Positions 43,001 through 52,733 of a stretch of 64,000 bases of DNA are shown piece after piece. The position numbers and the translations under genes were made by a program. The stretch lies in IMG/VR virus record IMGVR_UViG_3300021181_000006, positions 1 through 64,000 of that record. One strand, given 5' to 3'. The DNA comes from a virus. Each line of letters begins with the position of its first letter. The stretch's first letter is position 1. The notes beneath the pieces are model-generated. The model searched no databases. It was not told the origin of the DNA and worked only from the letters and a program-made list of their open reading frames with translations.

Positions 43001-43766
43001 GGTAGCTTGGGCTAGAGTTAATGGTTAACAAATCACGGACCATAGCAGGATCACCTGCACCAGCCACGTAAATATCACGAATAAAACCAAATTGATTAAA
43101 TAATACAGTCTGAATCGACGTATCATTCACCAGATTACGTACTGCTATTGCTCGTCTTACTTTGTCGTAGAGGACAGCATTGCTCTCAGTTTGCACAGCA
43201 GGACTAAAAGCAGCGAGATTGGTGACTGATGCGATCTGTGATGGCTGATTTTGTACTAAAGTAATATCTCCAGCCTGTACTGAATACTGTGGTCCTGGTA
43301 GAGCTGCCTGAGCCAATACATCTAGGTAGTATGTCCCATCAGTGTTTCGATTAGCTAACAGCTGACTGACTGAAGTAGTCACTGGTGCCATCGAGAAGAA
43401 CTGCAACCCCATAGTGTCCATAAACACGAGGGTGTTAAGGAAATAATCCCCAGGAGTAGTGAAGTACACGCGCACTGTACCAGTAGCGTTGGTTCCCAAG
43501 GCGCGTTGTACTAAGAAATTGCCTACAAGAGCGTTAATGTCATCTGATGACATGTTATCAAAATTTAATATGCTCTGCGATATCTTTAATTGATTGATTT
43601 CATGTCGATATGGCTGCTGTAAAGCAGCCATGACATTACCGAATAAATCATTAAAAGCAGTTCCTTGACGAAAATCAATATTAGCAAAGTTGTCTGCGAC
43701 AAATTGCTCGATAAATGCACGTACTGGCAGATTAACGGCAGGAGTAACTGAAATAGGTGTGGCCAT
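40044..43766 (-). CDS. Baseplate J-like wedge protein, 1240 aa
   Basis: The N-terminal ~300 residues match the gpJ/T4 gp6 wedge family: LPVRAFIEQFVADNFANIDFRQGTAFNDLFGNVMAAL, FLVQRALGTNATGTVRVYF, VLYDKVRRAIAVRNLVNDTSI. The start ATG at 43766 is preferred over a TTG seven codons upstream. The rest is a long series of β modules similar to those of the next gene. It follows the gp25-like gene, the normal W-J order in contractile tails. Such size is typical of complex baseplates in large phages. Confidence 0.82.
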   Translation of the reverse strand: MATPISVTPAVNLPVRAFIEQFVADNFANIDFRQGTAFNDLFGNVMAALQQPYRHEINQLKISQSILNFDNMSSDDINALVGNFLVQRALGTNATGTVRVYFTTPGDYFLNTLVFMDTMGLQFFSMAPVTTSVSQLLANRNTDGTYYLDVLAQAALPGPQYSVQAGDITLVQNQPSQIASVTNLAAFSPAVQTESNAVLYDKVRRAIAVRNLVNDTSIQTVLFNQFGFIRDIYVAGAGDPAMVRDLLTINSSPSYQIHIGGYVDVYIDTTGITSYQLNINALPENLVVQAIPSATSTTIFSGDTGVIQGNIFYDPNQAFYINGVAQIISGNLLNTTETEFGEVVTTTYTIKQSSADNTLRISSGEKLNSLDGIYFPNSNFFTDFSSGNFIVDDGIAVGDYFVSNLFGYHSIDYVTPNLIELTPSNISRQSGVFNAAISFNGTSADFNYPGIGGTAGPTQTQTGDILFITTGSAWGQYTVLNVVSDDEIWVAQTPITQSITFGGTNVISAVDPSLIGQYIVIQSSLGGNPAATAFQIASTTTTTTNHSITGAHTVWISPLVPTQNVNVGDLFEIFVVPTKSTSVTVALSATIVTNARFATFATGANIKRGDVFTDSSVTYTLVDVYDNGTNLRAQFDKQYTGSGISTNLTIGRYPANVFSTSNIKLNRFINTGSFQTTQAASATVLTDSDLGRGAWPGFILIIHTGTAAGTYTIDNATTMATGALTLSTGLLGAVAVGDQWSVVNSIGGALDFAGSAWGSTLYCPTFNGNDFSAIASGFPTTNFPYFVNIINGPNQGVYEVIQFTSANEVQINGTLVTSGESILPANTTFNAAHVAGSTVITEPGTPYASVLAGDTLIINSGGTLSYYYIASTTSSALTLSQPLVDSVIPGSETYTIVRDNVNPFIITSLQQPWEVDSVPVLNNRPAEGLAGGAANATNVFESLDINFDDAFTGIDPVGYNLFIISGTHARVAPYIIQSQLSATQIAINTGTTAYDANFNSSGFINSTSPANSEQWYISKQVPIKSNITYTINENYDYYGNTFFNLPILGIQNIFTIDPTTGDVSSSPLVQGSDYTLEVVNIGTRYSAQEQVNLVFTNSALIGSALQISYFSDPNVATVNSFCNTRGNKVTCNNLLIKRFESTFVSVTVNVTGTITLTTAQDVINSYITTQESVNPIQASDIIQLLYANGVTYVDTSSLLLTAVYLQSDGTMTTTTSPTSVTSSETSTYIPSVITVNISSS

Positions 43767-43800
43767 AATTATTCTTTGTCTCAAGTATAACGATTACAGA

Positions 43801-44232
43801 TCATACCGCAACCTGCGCTGTGTTGACCAGGCCAGCCTGTGACGTGATGGAGATCGATACTAACCATGCTGTTTGACTCACAGAGAACGTACATGAGATT
43901 AATGTTAATGCCTTCAGTAATTCTGTCGGATCTGAATTTTCGCCAGATTGCGATGCTAAAATAAGAGCCTCACATTTACCTACCGCTACCGCTACATCAT
44001 TCTGTACGGCTTGATTTCCATTAGGATCAGCTGCACCAACATCTGGCAACGCATTCACTAATCCAGAACCCCATGTTGGATTAAAGATATCACTACCAGG
44101 AGTAGTCAGCAAACATTTTAGAACATACTGTAGAAGTTTTCCGCTACCATCAATGGCAGGAGCTGGATTAGGAATACCAAGCTTTACGAATAAACCTTTC
44201 TGAGTAAAAACCTGCAGATCAACTGTACTCAT
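43801..44232 (-). CDS. gp25/GpW-like baseplate protein, 143 aa
   Basis: Family pattern: KLLQYVLKCLLTTPGSDIFNPTWGSGLVNAL, the conserved segment of T4 gp25-like wedge proteins, with the helical N-terminus and a β C-terminus (WLVSISITSQAGL). It binds gpJ and the sheath base and helps start sheath contraction. ATGA overlap with the upstream gene; gpJ-like gene follows. Confidence rests on both sequence and gene order. Confidence 0.78.
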   Translation of the reverse strand: MSTVDLQVFTQKGLFVKLGIPNPAPAIDGSGKLLQYVLKCLLTTPGSDIFNPTWGSGLVNALPDVGAADPNGNQAVQNDVAVAVGKCEALILASQSGENSDPTELLKALTLISCTFSVSQTAWLVSISITSQAGLVNTAQVAV

Positions 44233-46436
44233 ATTAATCCTTCAGCCTGGCTTACAGTTGTAATGATACTATTGGAACTAGCAAGACCATTGTTATATGA
44301 AGGATTCGTTGAGCAGTAAATAGACGCATAGGTCAATGGACTACCATTACTAGTAGCCTTTTGCGTATTATCGGTAGGCAATGTCAATTGAGTTAATCCA
44401 GCAGTATATGTACCGATACTCTGAAGAGTACCTAAAAGCTGCTGAATAATATTGAGATTATTATTACCTTTAAACTTATTTGAAAGTTTAGCCTCTGAAG
44501 CCATGTGAGTATAGTCTACATTGACGGTATCATCCGCTTGTTTTGATGTATTCAAGTTCGTCATGAGCGTATTAACATAATTTACCACACCTGGATTATC
44601 GGTATTATTCAGTACGCAACTCAGCGACTGTAATAATGACTCATTAATCGATGACGCACCACCTGCAGTAAATAAAGAATCAAAGTCTAGGCTCGTAAAA
44701 GCTAAAACAGTGGCAGGATTCATACCTTGCATCAGTTGGCTTACGATTGCTGGACTAATGCCTAATGAAGACATAATTTCAAGTATTTGGCTATTACCTG
44801 TATTTAAAGCATTACCAGTACAGGTCAACCATTGTTCTTGAGCTACAATCGATGTCAGTAACTGCCTGCCAATAGTCGCTACCTGTTGAGGAGAAACCGA
44901 TCCACCAGCCATACTGGCGTTCAATGCATCAGCATATTTACCAAGATTACAGAGCACGTCAGTACCTTTAAACGCTGTACATGGTGCTGTGCTAAAACGG
45001 CTAATAACCGATTGTATCTGCTTAAAGAACTGATTTGGATTAAGGCTATTTTGTAAGTTTAATAGACTTTGTACCTGTTTAAAGGATTGACAAATAGTCT
45101 GAGCGATCATCACTAATGATGTCACTTGTACTAAGGCCTGTACCTGCGCTGAAACTGCATTGGCCATAGCAATAGGAGCACCAGCAGCGACATTACCAAG
45201 ATTTTGAGCAGCTTGACCCAATCCAGTAATTTGGCTATTGAGCTGCTCGATCTGTAACTGTAATGACGCTACCTGAGCTGCAGATCCTGATGGAGTGACT
45301 ATTCCACCTGACAAACTGGCTGTTTGTGCCTGTAGAGCTGCAGTGAGTGCATCTCGCTGTGTACTTAATGTCGCAATATTACCAGTAGGATCCTGCATCG
45401 CAGTCTTAAGTAACGACTGAATCGTCTGAATCTGAGTAATAAGGAAACCAATGATCTGAGCCATAAAGGCTTCAAGACCAAAATCTATCTGAAAACTTGG
45501 TATCAACGTGCTGATATTCGTGGTGAGATTATACAAGGTACTATTAGTCTGACCGATAGGAGCAGCTAAGACTAAAATAGCTTCTTTCTGTAAAAATACT
45601 TGATAATTAGGAAGCCATTGCGTGGCAGCTAAGGCCTGCGCTTGAGCGGCCACAACGTTAAAGTTCGACTTCGCAGCCTGTTCAAAAAAAGATACTGTGT
45701 TCTTTCCATTTACGAGTATCTTACTGACATTAAGCAGATGCCCAGCACCTGATGAACAATGACCAGCATCAAAGCTACTCTCGTTAGTGAGTTTACTTTG
45801 CACGGTATCCAGATCATTCGTAGCTAGACAGAGTTCATTCAGCGCTTCAGTAAATGGATTCACTGGAGTTGGCTGGGTTGGTACAGAACCTTTTAATACC
45901 ATACTATTGGTGCTCTGTACTAAACGTTTTAACGTCTGGAGAGAACCTTGTTGCATGATAACCGCTGTTTCTCCATACTGCATGGCGTACATCATCATGC
46001 CAACAATGCTAGCGGGATTAAAGAGACGTAATGAGTTAAAAAGATTCTGCACAGCAGCGAAAATACTACCGCTTGGAGAAGCTCCAGTCTCTATTAATTG
46101 ACTAAATGATCCTTCTAGTGTCTGTAACAAAGGTCCAAGATTCAGTGGATTATCCTGTACCTGACCCAGCATATTCTGGAGATTATTCGTCATGAAACTA
46201 TTGACGACGTTAGTTAACTCATCGTCATCTATTGATGCTGATGAGTTCACAACATCTTGTAGACTATTGAGAATATCTAAAAATGGTGACGCAGCCATCG
46301 TGGATACGACAGCATCATTCATCGAACTCTGAGCTTGATTATAGGTGCTCAGTAACCCTAAATTTGCAGCTAAGTCACTCAGACACGTCTGGAGATCAGG
46401 ACCTGAAGTAACTGGTGGAGCAGCAAGGGTGACCAC
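44229..46436 (-). CDS. Unknown large helical tail protein, 735 aa
   Basis: No family is recognised. Long α-helical, Gln/Ser/Asn/Ala-rich sequence with a coiled-coil-like middle (QRDALTAALQAQTASLSGG, AAQVASLQLQIEQLNSQITGLG). No signal peptide. It lies between the sigma factor gene (gap of one base) and the gp25-like gene. A baseplate hub or tail-core protein is inferred from context. Confidence 0.6.
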   Translation of the reverse strand: MVTLAAPPVTSGPDLQTCLSDLAANLGLLSTYNQAQSSMNDAVVSTMAASPFLDILNSLQDVVNSSASIDDDELTNVVNSFMTNNLQNMLGQVQDNPLNLGPLLQTLEGSFSQLIETGASPSGSIFAAVQNLFNSLRLFNPASIVGMMMYAMQYGETAVIMQQGSLQTLKRLVQSTNSMVLKGSVPTQPTPVNPFTEALNELCLATNDLDTVQSKLTNESSFDAGHCSSGAGHLLNVSKILVNGKNTVSFFEQAAKSNFNVVAAQAQALAATQWLPNYQVFLQKEAILVLAAPIGQTNSTLYNLTTNISTLIPSFQIDFGLEAFMAQIIGFLITQIQTIQSLLKTAMQDPTGNIATLSTQRDALTAALQAQTASLSGGIVTPSGSAAQVASLQLQIEQLNSQITGLGQAAQNLGNVAAGAPIAMANAVSAQVQALVQVTSLVMIAQTICQSFKQVQSLLNLQNSLNPNQFFKQIQSVISRFSTAPCTAFKGTDVLCNLGKYADALNASMAGGSVSPQQVATIGRQLLTSIVAQEQWLTCTGNALNTGNSQILEIMSSLGISPAIVSQLMQGMNPATVLAFTSLDFDSLFTAGGASSINESLLQSLSCVLNNTDNPGVVNYVNTLMTNLNTSKQADDTVNVDYTHMASEAKLSNKFKGNNNLNIIQQLLGTLQSIGTYTAGLTQLTLPTDNTQKATSNGSPLTYASIYCSTNPSYNNGLASSNSIITTVSQAEGLI

Positions 46437-46437
46437 G

Positions 46438-47148
46438 TTAGGTATTCTCTAAATATACCTGTAACTTAGTAGAAACAGAGTTTCTGAGCTTAGATACCTT
46501 AGAAGGTGACATTTTCATAATCTTAGCAATCTGCCCAGGATTTGATTTCACTTTACCATGCTGTCCCAAGGTGTAATCGTAAATCAGTTGTTCTTCTGGA
46601 GTTAAAGAATAATATCCCATCGCTAATATTTCTAAGCGAGGATTATGCTGGTCAAAATGCTCATCGCCCTGCCAGGCAGTAGATGCAATGTCCTGTCTCA
46701 GTGAATTATCCACTTGAGCCACGTGTTTCTGACTCCACTTCAGATGGTCAGCTAACTCAATATGGGTAGGAGGTCTTCCGAACTTCTCTTGTAACTCACT
46801 TTGAGCAGATTTATACGCATTAATCTTCAGGGCCACGTGCTCTGGGATACGCGCAAAGTTCTGATGCTGCGTTGTATACCGATACATCTTCTGTAGCCAG
46901 TTTGTAACGTGAGTAGAGAGCTTTACGCCACGGTTTGGATCATACGTCTCGAAAGCTTTATACGCCCACTTTTTAGCTTCTCCTTCGAGAGCTGAACGAG
47001 GTACTGGAGCAGCCGAGAAGATATTGACCTTCTTCTGGATGAGATTTTCCATTTGCTTAAATAATGCCGATAAGTCCTGTGAGGAGCGTGACTTATTCCA
47101 ACGCTTCCAGACTTCTGTATCGGGATCAATTGCGATATTAGCGTCCAT
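46438..47148 (-). CDS. Sigma70-family RNA polymerase sigma factor, 236 aa
   Basis: Region 2 is visible near residues 67-100 (AFETYDPNRGVKLSTHVTNWLQKMYRY followed by FARIPEHV), region 3 as KFGRPPTHIELADHLKWSQKHV, and region 4 as LTPEEQLIYDYTL...SNPGQIAKIMKMSPSKVSKLRNSV with a helix-turn-helix. Region 1.1 is absent. It would steer host RNA polymerase, probably to late phage promoters. It is encoded inside the tail operon, overlapping the hub-like gene by 11 bases, so its level rises with structural gene expression (positive feedback inferred). Confidence 0.85.
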   Translation of the reverse strand: MDANIAIDPDTEVWKRWNKSRSSQDLSALFKQMENLIQKKVNIFSAAPVPRSALEGEAKKWAYKAFETYDPNRGVKLSTHVTNWLQKMYRYTTQHQNFARIPEHVALKINAYKSAQSELQEKFGRPPTHIELADHLKWSQKHVAQVDNSLRQDIASTAWQGDEHFDQHNPRLEILAMGYYSLTPEEQLIYDYTLGQHGKVKSNPGQIAKIMKMSPSKVSKLRNSVSTKLQVYLENT

Positions 47149-49036
47149 CTCTACCTACTGCTGAGTTGATATCATTCTGTAATGCTAACGCAGCATCGTA
47201 TTTATGAGTATCAGTTCCCGAGATAGTGTAGCTAGATTGAGCGTTCAAGCTATAGCCAGTTGGGACATTAAAGATCAATGATGACTTACCTAAGTTTTTA
47301 GGTGGCTCAGTCGTTTCATCGGCTAATGTAACTTTAATATTTAGGTAGTTAAAATAGTCTTTTGCTGTAATGATATTACGATAAGTATATTTATATTCGA
47401 ATGCTCTCGGATTAGCTACGTTTTGTGTATAGAGCGGAGTAGCTTGAGCCGTACCACTATTGGTAGCTATTGGATATACCGTAGAAGCAATATCTGCAAT
47501 ACTATACTGTTGGTTATTTGCTAACTTATAGCTCACAGAAGAACGTTTAGCACTCGCAATATTCGGACCGCCTAAAGCTGCATGCTTGGTTTTATCGTCA
47601 ATAATATTAGCGCCAAACATCGCTGCATAGGTCGCATCAGAACCCTCAGGGCGATAATTTTGAGACATCCAAGTCGGTAGTGGAGGATAGGTTAATCCTG
47701 ATGGGTCGTTTCTATCAGCCGGATACACATGCGTAAAGTTGATGATAGACGATGCAGAGCCTTCAGCACTGAGTGTATGCGTAACAGAATCGACCATCCC
47801 GAATAGAGATTGATGTGGGTCAAAAATAGCGCCAGGATATCCAACGATACAATATGGATGAAAAATACCATTAAGAGAACAGCGGCGTAAGGCGAACTTA
47901 GCTTCAACAAACTGATAATATGCATACGCTTGATAGGTACTCTGTAATGCGAGCAATGATGGGTCTGTAGCTGCAGCAATAGCTTGGTTAGCTCTCTCAT
48001 AGTTTAAGTTTAACTCCAAAGGCAAGATACCACCATCTATTTCTTCTGGAGATAAGAAATCTTTGATAATAGCAGCATTTCCTACAGTGGTATTCAATGC
48101 TAAACCACTTCGAGAATCATTAAAGAAGAACATAGAGCGATAACCACCAGCAACTGGTACATTTTCCGTAGTCATCAACATACGGGTTGGCTCAGTGAAG
48201 TGGTCTACGCCATAGCCACTCATAGATGAATACATTCCTGGAAAGAATGTATTAAAAACTGGTGGAGTGCTAAAGTGATTCTTCGGCTTAAAAATAGATA
48301 ATGTAGGTATTCCACCGTAATTCGTAGGTCCAACGACTGGCACACGAATATAGGCAGCAATATCCATAAAATAAGCAAGAACAGCCTCTAGTGAGGTATT
48401 ACCAGTAAACTTATTCGCAATGACATTCCGAATGAAATCATTAGCAATATTATTCGTCAGAATAGCTTTGAGATTGTTATCAGGCAGAGATATAAAGCGA
48501 GGTACTACCTTGTTTCTCGTATTAGCATCCTGGAAATAAGGAACGTTGTTCCAACAGGTCTGGATCAGTTGCGTTAAGATAGACCCGAAATCAGCTGGGC
48601 TCGCCTTTGATACTATGGCAGTGATCAGGTTCGCAAAAGTACCACTTCCCAGTGGCTGGAGATTAATCTCTTGTCCAGTATGGAATATAGCTTTTACAGG
48701 AGCACTCAGCGCATCACCAAAATTCTCAAATATAGCGCGAGTCATATAGGACAGCGCGTTGGAGTGATCAGCTCCTAAAATCTGCATCTGTAACGATCCA
48801 GATGACTTCGACATACCCCATCCACGGAACTCACCATCCCAAAGTACTTTCCAAACCCGACCTTCTTGGAAGAGTACGAGCATATTGCTACGTGCTACAA
48901 TATTCTTCACGTATTCAGATGGGATTACATCAATGACGCAAGTAGATGCTTGGTTTACTGCACTCGTAATCGATACCGTAGTGAATGGAATCTCACAGCC
49001 CTCGATATAGAGCTTTGCATTAATACGTTGGGCCAT
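47138..49036 (-). CDS. Baseplate hub-like protein, 632 aa
   Basis: N-terminal β-barrel pattern INAKLYIEGCEIPFTTVSITSAVNQ...VIDVIPSEYV...MLVLFQEGRVWKVLWDGEFRGWGMSKSSGS resembles gp27/GpD-type hub proteins that sit at the tube tip. The middle is mixed α/β with YVKNIV and NFTHVYPADRNDP. No lysozyme domain is visible. It overlaps its upstream neighbour by one base and the sigma gene by 11. Confidence 0.62.
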   Translation of the reverse strand: MAQRINAKLYIEGCEIPFTTVSITSAVNQASTCVIDVIPSEYVKNIVARSNMLVLFQEGRVWKVLWDGEFRGWGMSKSSGSLQMQILGADHSNALSYMTRAIFENFGDALSAPVKAIFHTGQEINLQPLGSGTFANLITAIVSKASPADFGSILTQLIQTCWNNVPYFQDANTRNKVVPRFISLPDNNLKAILTNNIANDFIRNVIANKFTGNTSLEAVLAYFMDIAAYIRVPVVGPTNYGGIPTLSIFKPKNHFSTPPVFNTFFPGMYSSMSGYGVDHFTEPTRMLMTTENVPVAGGYRSMFFFNDSRSGLALNTTVGNAAIIKDFLSPEEIDGGILPLELNLNYERANQAIAAATDPSLLALQSTYQAYAYYQFVEAKFALRRCSLNGIFHPYCIVGYPGAIFDPHQSLFGMVDSVTHTLSAEGSASSIINFTHVYPADRNDPSGLTYPPLPTWMSQNYRPEGSDATYAAMFGANIIDDKTKHAALGGPNIASAKRSSVSYKLANNQQYSIADIASTVYPIATNSGTAQATPLYTQNVANPRAFEYKYTYRNIITAKDYFNYLNIKVTLADETTEPPKNLGKSSLIFNVPTGYSLNAQSSYTISGTDTHKYDAALALQNDINSAVGRDGR

Positions 49037-52026
49037 TAGATGGTTTCCGTTACACTCGTGCCTTGGGTCGTGCCCACGATAGCAAAGTTATAGACGAATG
49101 TCAAACCACTAAATGTCTGATCAGTTAATGATATTTTATTGAGATTATTAGATGGACTACCAGTAATATTTGATAAACTAATCACTAATGCTGCTAATTG
49201 AGCAGTATATTGCATGGGCGGAACGACAGTATTATTCATGAGAATTACTACTGAATTAGCTGCTACTTCAGACCCTGTCACATCGCCAGCCTGAGCGAGA
49301 GTGATCCCACCAATGGTAAATTGTATTTTACAAGTTTGCGGTGTCTGCGTACCATTTTTGGTTACTTGGATATTTGCTAGTGCATTCAGTACTGACTCAG
49401 CAATAGTCGAACCAGATGGAGGCGCATACATCACTGGAGCAGATGTTGTGCCAGCAGTAATCGTCACACTTAAATTAGCCGCTAAGAAATTAACATCAGG
49501 TGGCGAAGAAAACTGCAATAAACATCGTCTAATAAGCAATGCTCCTGGAGCACCAGTAGTACTGATAAACGATCCTGTATAGAATGATGGATCCAGTCCG
49601 GTCATATCACGAGCTGATATCAGAGTGCTCGTCCCAGCAGATTTTGGTGGTATGACCGTAATATTAAAATCAATCAGATTTCCAGCAAAGGAATATCCAA
49701 CTAATTTATAAATCATTGGATTACCAACGACTAATGGTATATTCCCATTATAGTTAATAACGCAATTAAGTGTAAATACAGCGATAGTCGGATCGCTGCC
49801 AGCGGAAGGTTGGATAGTAAGTACACAATTAGCGATATCCTGGGAAGGCTGCGTACTGTTCGTAGCAGTAATATTATTTTGGTTAAACTGAATAGAGTTA
49901 ACAAAAACGTCAGATGAAAATGGTATATTCGTGTTGGTACTACCATTTTGTTGAGTTACTTGAGCCGTTGCAGTAAAGGTACGAGAATTTAAGCTCGTAG
50001 TAGTAGCAGTGGCTGAGGTCAGATCCATAGTAGCGTTAAACAGATAATCACTACTCGATACCAGTGATGGGCTTTGTATACCGCCAGTCAATCCTTCTGG
50101 AGAGCCTTCAGGATTCAGCGTAACCGTTATCCCAGATAGAATCACCATGCCATTGAGCTGAAGATTATTCTTCGCTGTAGCTCCAACTCCACTAAAAGAC
50201 ATCTGAACCCTAAGCGTCGCTGATCCCAACTGAGACATGAGCGTCGTGATAGAGCTAGGAATGAGTGCTGGTTGTAAGATGAGCGCATACTGCTGACCAG
50301 CTGCACCGCCAGTAGAATAGGTAGTACCTGCTGCATTTTGCTGAGCCACGCCAGTGCTCGATGTGGTCGCCAAGGATAACGCCTGAGATAAATCACCAAA
50401 CAGTACTTGATCATTAGGGTTATCTGTACTTGATATGGTATATTTAACCTGAAATTCAGTGATACCATTACTTGATTGTGCTTGAGGATCAGTAGTTGGT
50501 AATGGAGTCAGCGTATCCTTCTGAAAGAATACTGGTTTAATAGTAAAAGCGTCTGACTGCAATATTGGATTAGACCCACCACTCGTTATAGTTTTAGTGA
50601 GATTCGATGTTCCTACTGATAAGTTATTTGATGAACCTGTTAATATTGCCAAGCCTATGTCAGTGTCATCAAGATTAGCTTTTACAGCAGATGCCTGTGC
50701 AGTGGTCAGTTCATCCGACTCCAATAGGAGTTCAGTAGCTACTGCAGTAATATCAGGATCATTCTGCTGAGTTTCATTTTCAACGAACATCGATATGGAC
50801 ACTGTAGCCATATTATCATTGTCAGATGATTCATTAAACTGCGCAGCTAACACATAACCACGACGTGTGTTATTTTCGAAAGTAATAACAACTTTCGTGT
50901 TATTTACTACGCATGCAGTGCCACGTAATAAAAGATCATAAGCATATTTGAAACGATCTTTCCACGGATTATTTCTTGTATTCTCTAAAACAAAGCTGTA
51001 GTTATAGACTCGTGCTCTACGATTAAAGAAATAAATCATAGGGCTTGAGAAGGTCTCAATGATCTGATACTTTTCAGTATCGGCTTCAGAAATACTTTGG
51101 AGCCAGAAGGTCTCTAAGGTAAATATATTATAATCGCTAATATCAGTACTATTAGGGCTCTCAGAATAAATAGCGAGTGTCGCTTTTTTATTGAGTTTAC
51201 TTAAAAATGGCTTTCTGAATGCGAAAACATCATTCACATCCTGATTTGTATCTGGAAAAATAATATTTGTAACAGGTATAGTACTTATTTCAAATGCAAC
51301 AGATGCTGCTTCAGGCGCTGTGCTTGCAGCTGAGCTATCACGAGATATAAGTGCTGCGCGGCGAGTAGCAGTAGAAAGAGTATAGTCACTGAGATCTCCA
51401 ACGGCGTTTTTTACCGTAGCGGCAGCAGCAATATACGCCACGGCTGCTGGTCCACTCAAGCCTTCAGCCGCTGCGCTTGCAGCTACTGCGTTATAATTTT
51501 GCTGTTGATTAGACTGTTGATCCAAGACAGATTGTGCTGTAATACCAGCTGCTGCTGTGACTTGGCTTGTGAGATAGGCTGCACTCGCAGCAGTAATATC
51601 AGCTAAGATATCGCTGGCGAAATAAGCTACCTGATTAATGATAAGTGGTACCAACAATGTCTGAGCAGCCGTTAACTGTGATGCTGTCTTACCAGTCGAG
51701 GTTACCACGATTGACGAGGTATTACCGTAGATATCAGATACAGCTAATTGTGAATTAATCGTAGGAAAATCAGAAATAAAGAATGTGGGTCCAGACACTG
51801 TTCCTAATGCCTGAAAGCTCATAGCTGCAGTAAAATACGTATTAATATCTAAAACTGTGGCTGTAGCTGTCTGTAAATCTGCAGTAGGATCCTGTACGAG
51901 CTGCACCTGGGGTGCGGTATATCCAGCGCTCTGACCAGTCGATGTGGCTGGAATCACTGTTACTGGAGGTACAGTTGTCTGAGACTCCATCGCTGAAGCG
52001 GCATAAGTCGATACGGGAGGTGACAT
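49036..52026 (-). CDS. Large tail/baseplate protein, 996 aa
   Basis: The N-terminal ~250 residues are Ala/Thr/Gln-rich. Around 300-430 is a folded domain (EKYQIIETFSSPMIYFFNRRARVYNYSF, then NPWKDRFKYAYDLLLRGTA and ARR-like GYVLAAQFNESSDNDNMATVSISMFV) similar to tube-tip/hub adaptor domains. The remainder is β-rich Ig-like repeats. It lies between the tape measure group and the hub-like gene, fitting a hub or tail-tip role. Confidence 0.6.
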   Translation of the reverse strand: MSPPVSTYAASAMESQTTVPPVTVIPATSTGQSAGYTAPQVQLVQDPTADLQTATATVLDINTYFTAAMSFQALGTVSGPTFFISDFPTINSQLAVSDIYGNTSSIVVTSTGKTASQLTAAQTLLVPLIINQVAYFASDILADITAASAAYLTSQVTAAAGITAQSVLDQQSNQQQNYNAVAASAAAEGLSGPAAVAYIAAAATVKNAVGDLSDYTLSTATRRAALISRDSSAASTAPEAASVAFEISTIPVTNIIFPDTNQDVNDVFAFRKPFLSKLNKKATLAIYSESPNSTDISDYNIFTLETFWLQSISEADTEKYQIIETFSSPMIYFFNRRARVYNYSFVLENTRNNPWKDRFKYAYDLLLRGTACVVNNTKVVITFENNTRRGYVLAAQFNESSDNDNMATVSISMFVENETQQNDPDITAVATELLLESDELTTAQASAVKANLDDTDIGLAILTGSSNNLSVGTSNLTKTITSGGSNPILQSDAFTIKPVFFQKDTLTPLPTTDPQAQSSNGITEFQVKYTISSTDNPNDQVLFGDLSQALSLATTSSTGVAQQNAAGTTYSTGGAAGQQYALILQPALIPSSITTLMSQLGSATLRVQMSFSGVGATAKNNLQLNGMVILSGITVTLNPEGSPEGLTGGIQSPSLVSSSDYLFNATMDLTSATATTTSLNSRTFTATAQVTQQNGSTNTNIPFSSDVFVNSIQFNQNNITATNSTQPSQDIANCVLTIQPSAGSDPTIAVFTLNCVINYNGNIPLVVGNPMIYKLVGYSFAGNLIDFNITVIPPKSAGTSTLISARDMTGLDPSFYTGSFISTTGAPGALLIRRCLLQFSSPPDVNFLAANLSVTITAGTTSAPVMYAPPSGSTIAESVLNALANIQVTKNGTQTPQTCKIQFTIGGITLAQAGDVTGSEVAANSVVILMNNTVVPPMQYTAQLAALVISLSNITGSPSNNLNKISLTDQTFSGLTFVYNFAIVGTTQGTSVTETI

Positions 52027-52028
52027 AG

Positions 52029-52733
52029 TTACGTCTTCTGTAAGCAGGCTGCCTGCAATGGAGTCATGTTATTCTGAGTATTGGATGGAGTGCTGAGGGT
52101 TGGATCTATCATACCAGCTACAGGGGTATCGCCAGTTTCATCAATACCAGCTCGCAGTAACCACGCCTGTGCGGATGCGGCAGCTGAAGATGGAGTAAGT
52201 TCTTGGACAAACTGTCCTTGGGTGAGAGCATTGGGCAACGGTTGTGAAAAGCTAGCAATAAATGTGTTGGTACTTTTTGGACCATAGAGTACCCCGAATT
52301 GAGCATTATACAGATTCGTAAGGTCGGCACCTGGATTAGTGGCTGAACGTACCGCAGCATTCTGTGGGCTATTAATAGCATTTTGAATATAAGCGCCAGA
52401 CGGATCATAGAAGTTCTGTAACTTCGCCTGCATATAACGAGACATTTTCTCAACGCAGTAGTACAGTCCTGAATAGACTTTCTTCTGTAAAGTGGTCGGT
52501 GTAATGACTGGTTGAGGTGCATTGGCCTGCAACTCAGCTGGAGATCCAGACAGTGTACTCTGAACGATCAGGCCAGTAAGAATATTCGTTCCTGATGGAC
52601 GGACATTCTTAGCCTCACTCTGAGCCTGTAACTGAGCAGGAGTCGCTATTTGAGTAGCGTTCTTGCCAGATGGAGGAGCGAAGAAGTTATTAATCGTTCC
52701 TGAATTAATCTGCTGTGTATTAAGATCGGTCAT
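52029..52733 (-). CDS. Unknown tail protein, 234 aa
   Basis: No family is recognised. Gln/Asn/Ser/Pro-rich with a central helix (VYSGLYYCVEKMSRYMQAKL) and otherwise low-complexity segments. Its ATG overlaps the stop of a 28-codon gene (ATGA). It is positioned just after the tape measure gene, where tail-tip and hub assembly genes lie. Confidence 0.58.
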   Translation of the reverse strand: MTDLNTQQINSGTINNFFAPPSGKNATQIATPAQLQAQSEAKNVRPSGTNILTGLIVQSTLSGSPAELQANAPQPVITPTTLQKKVYSGLYYCVEKMSRYMQAKLQNFYDPSGAYIQNAINSPQNAAVRSATNPGADLTNLYNAQFGVLYGPKSTNTFIASFSQPLPNALTQGQFVQELTPSSAAASAQAWLLRAGIDETGDTPVAGMIDPTLSTPSNTQNNMTPLQAACLQKT

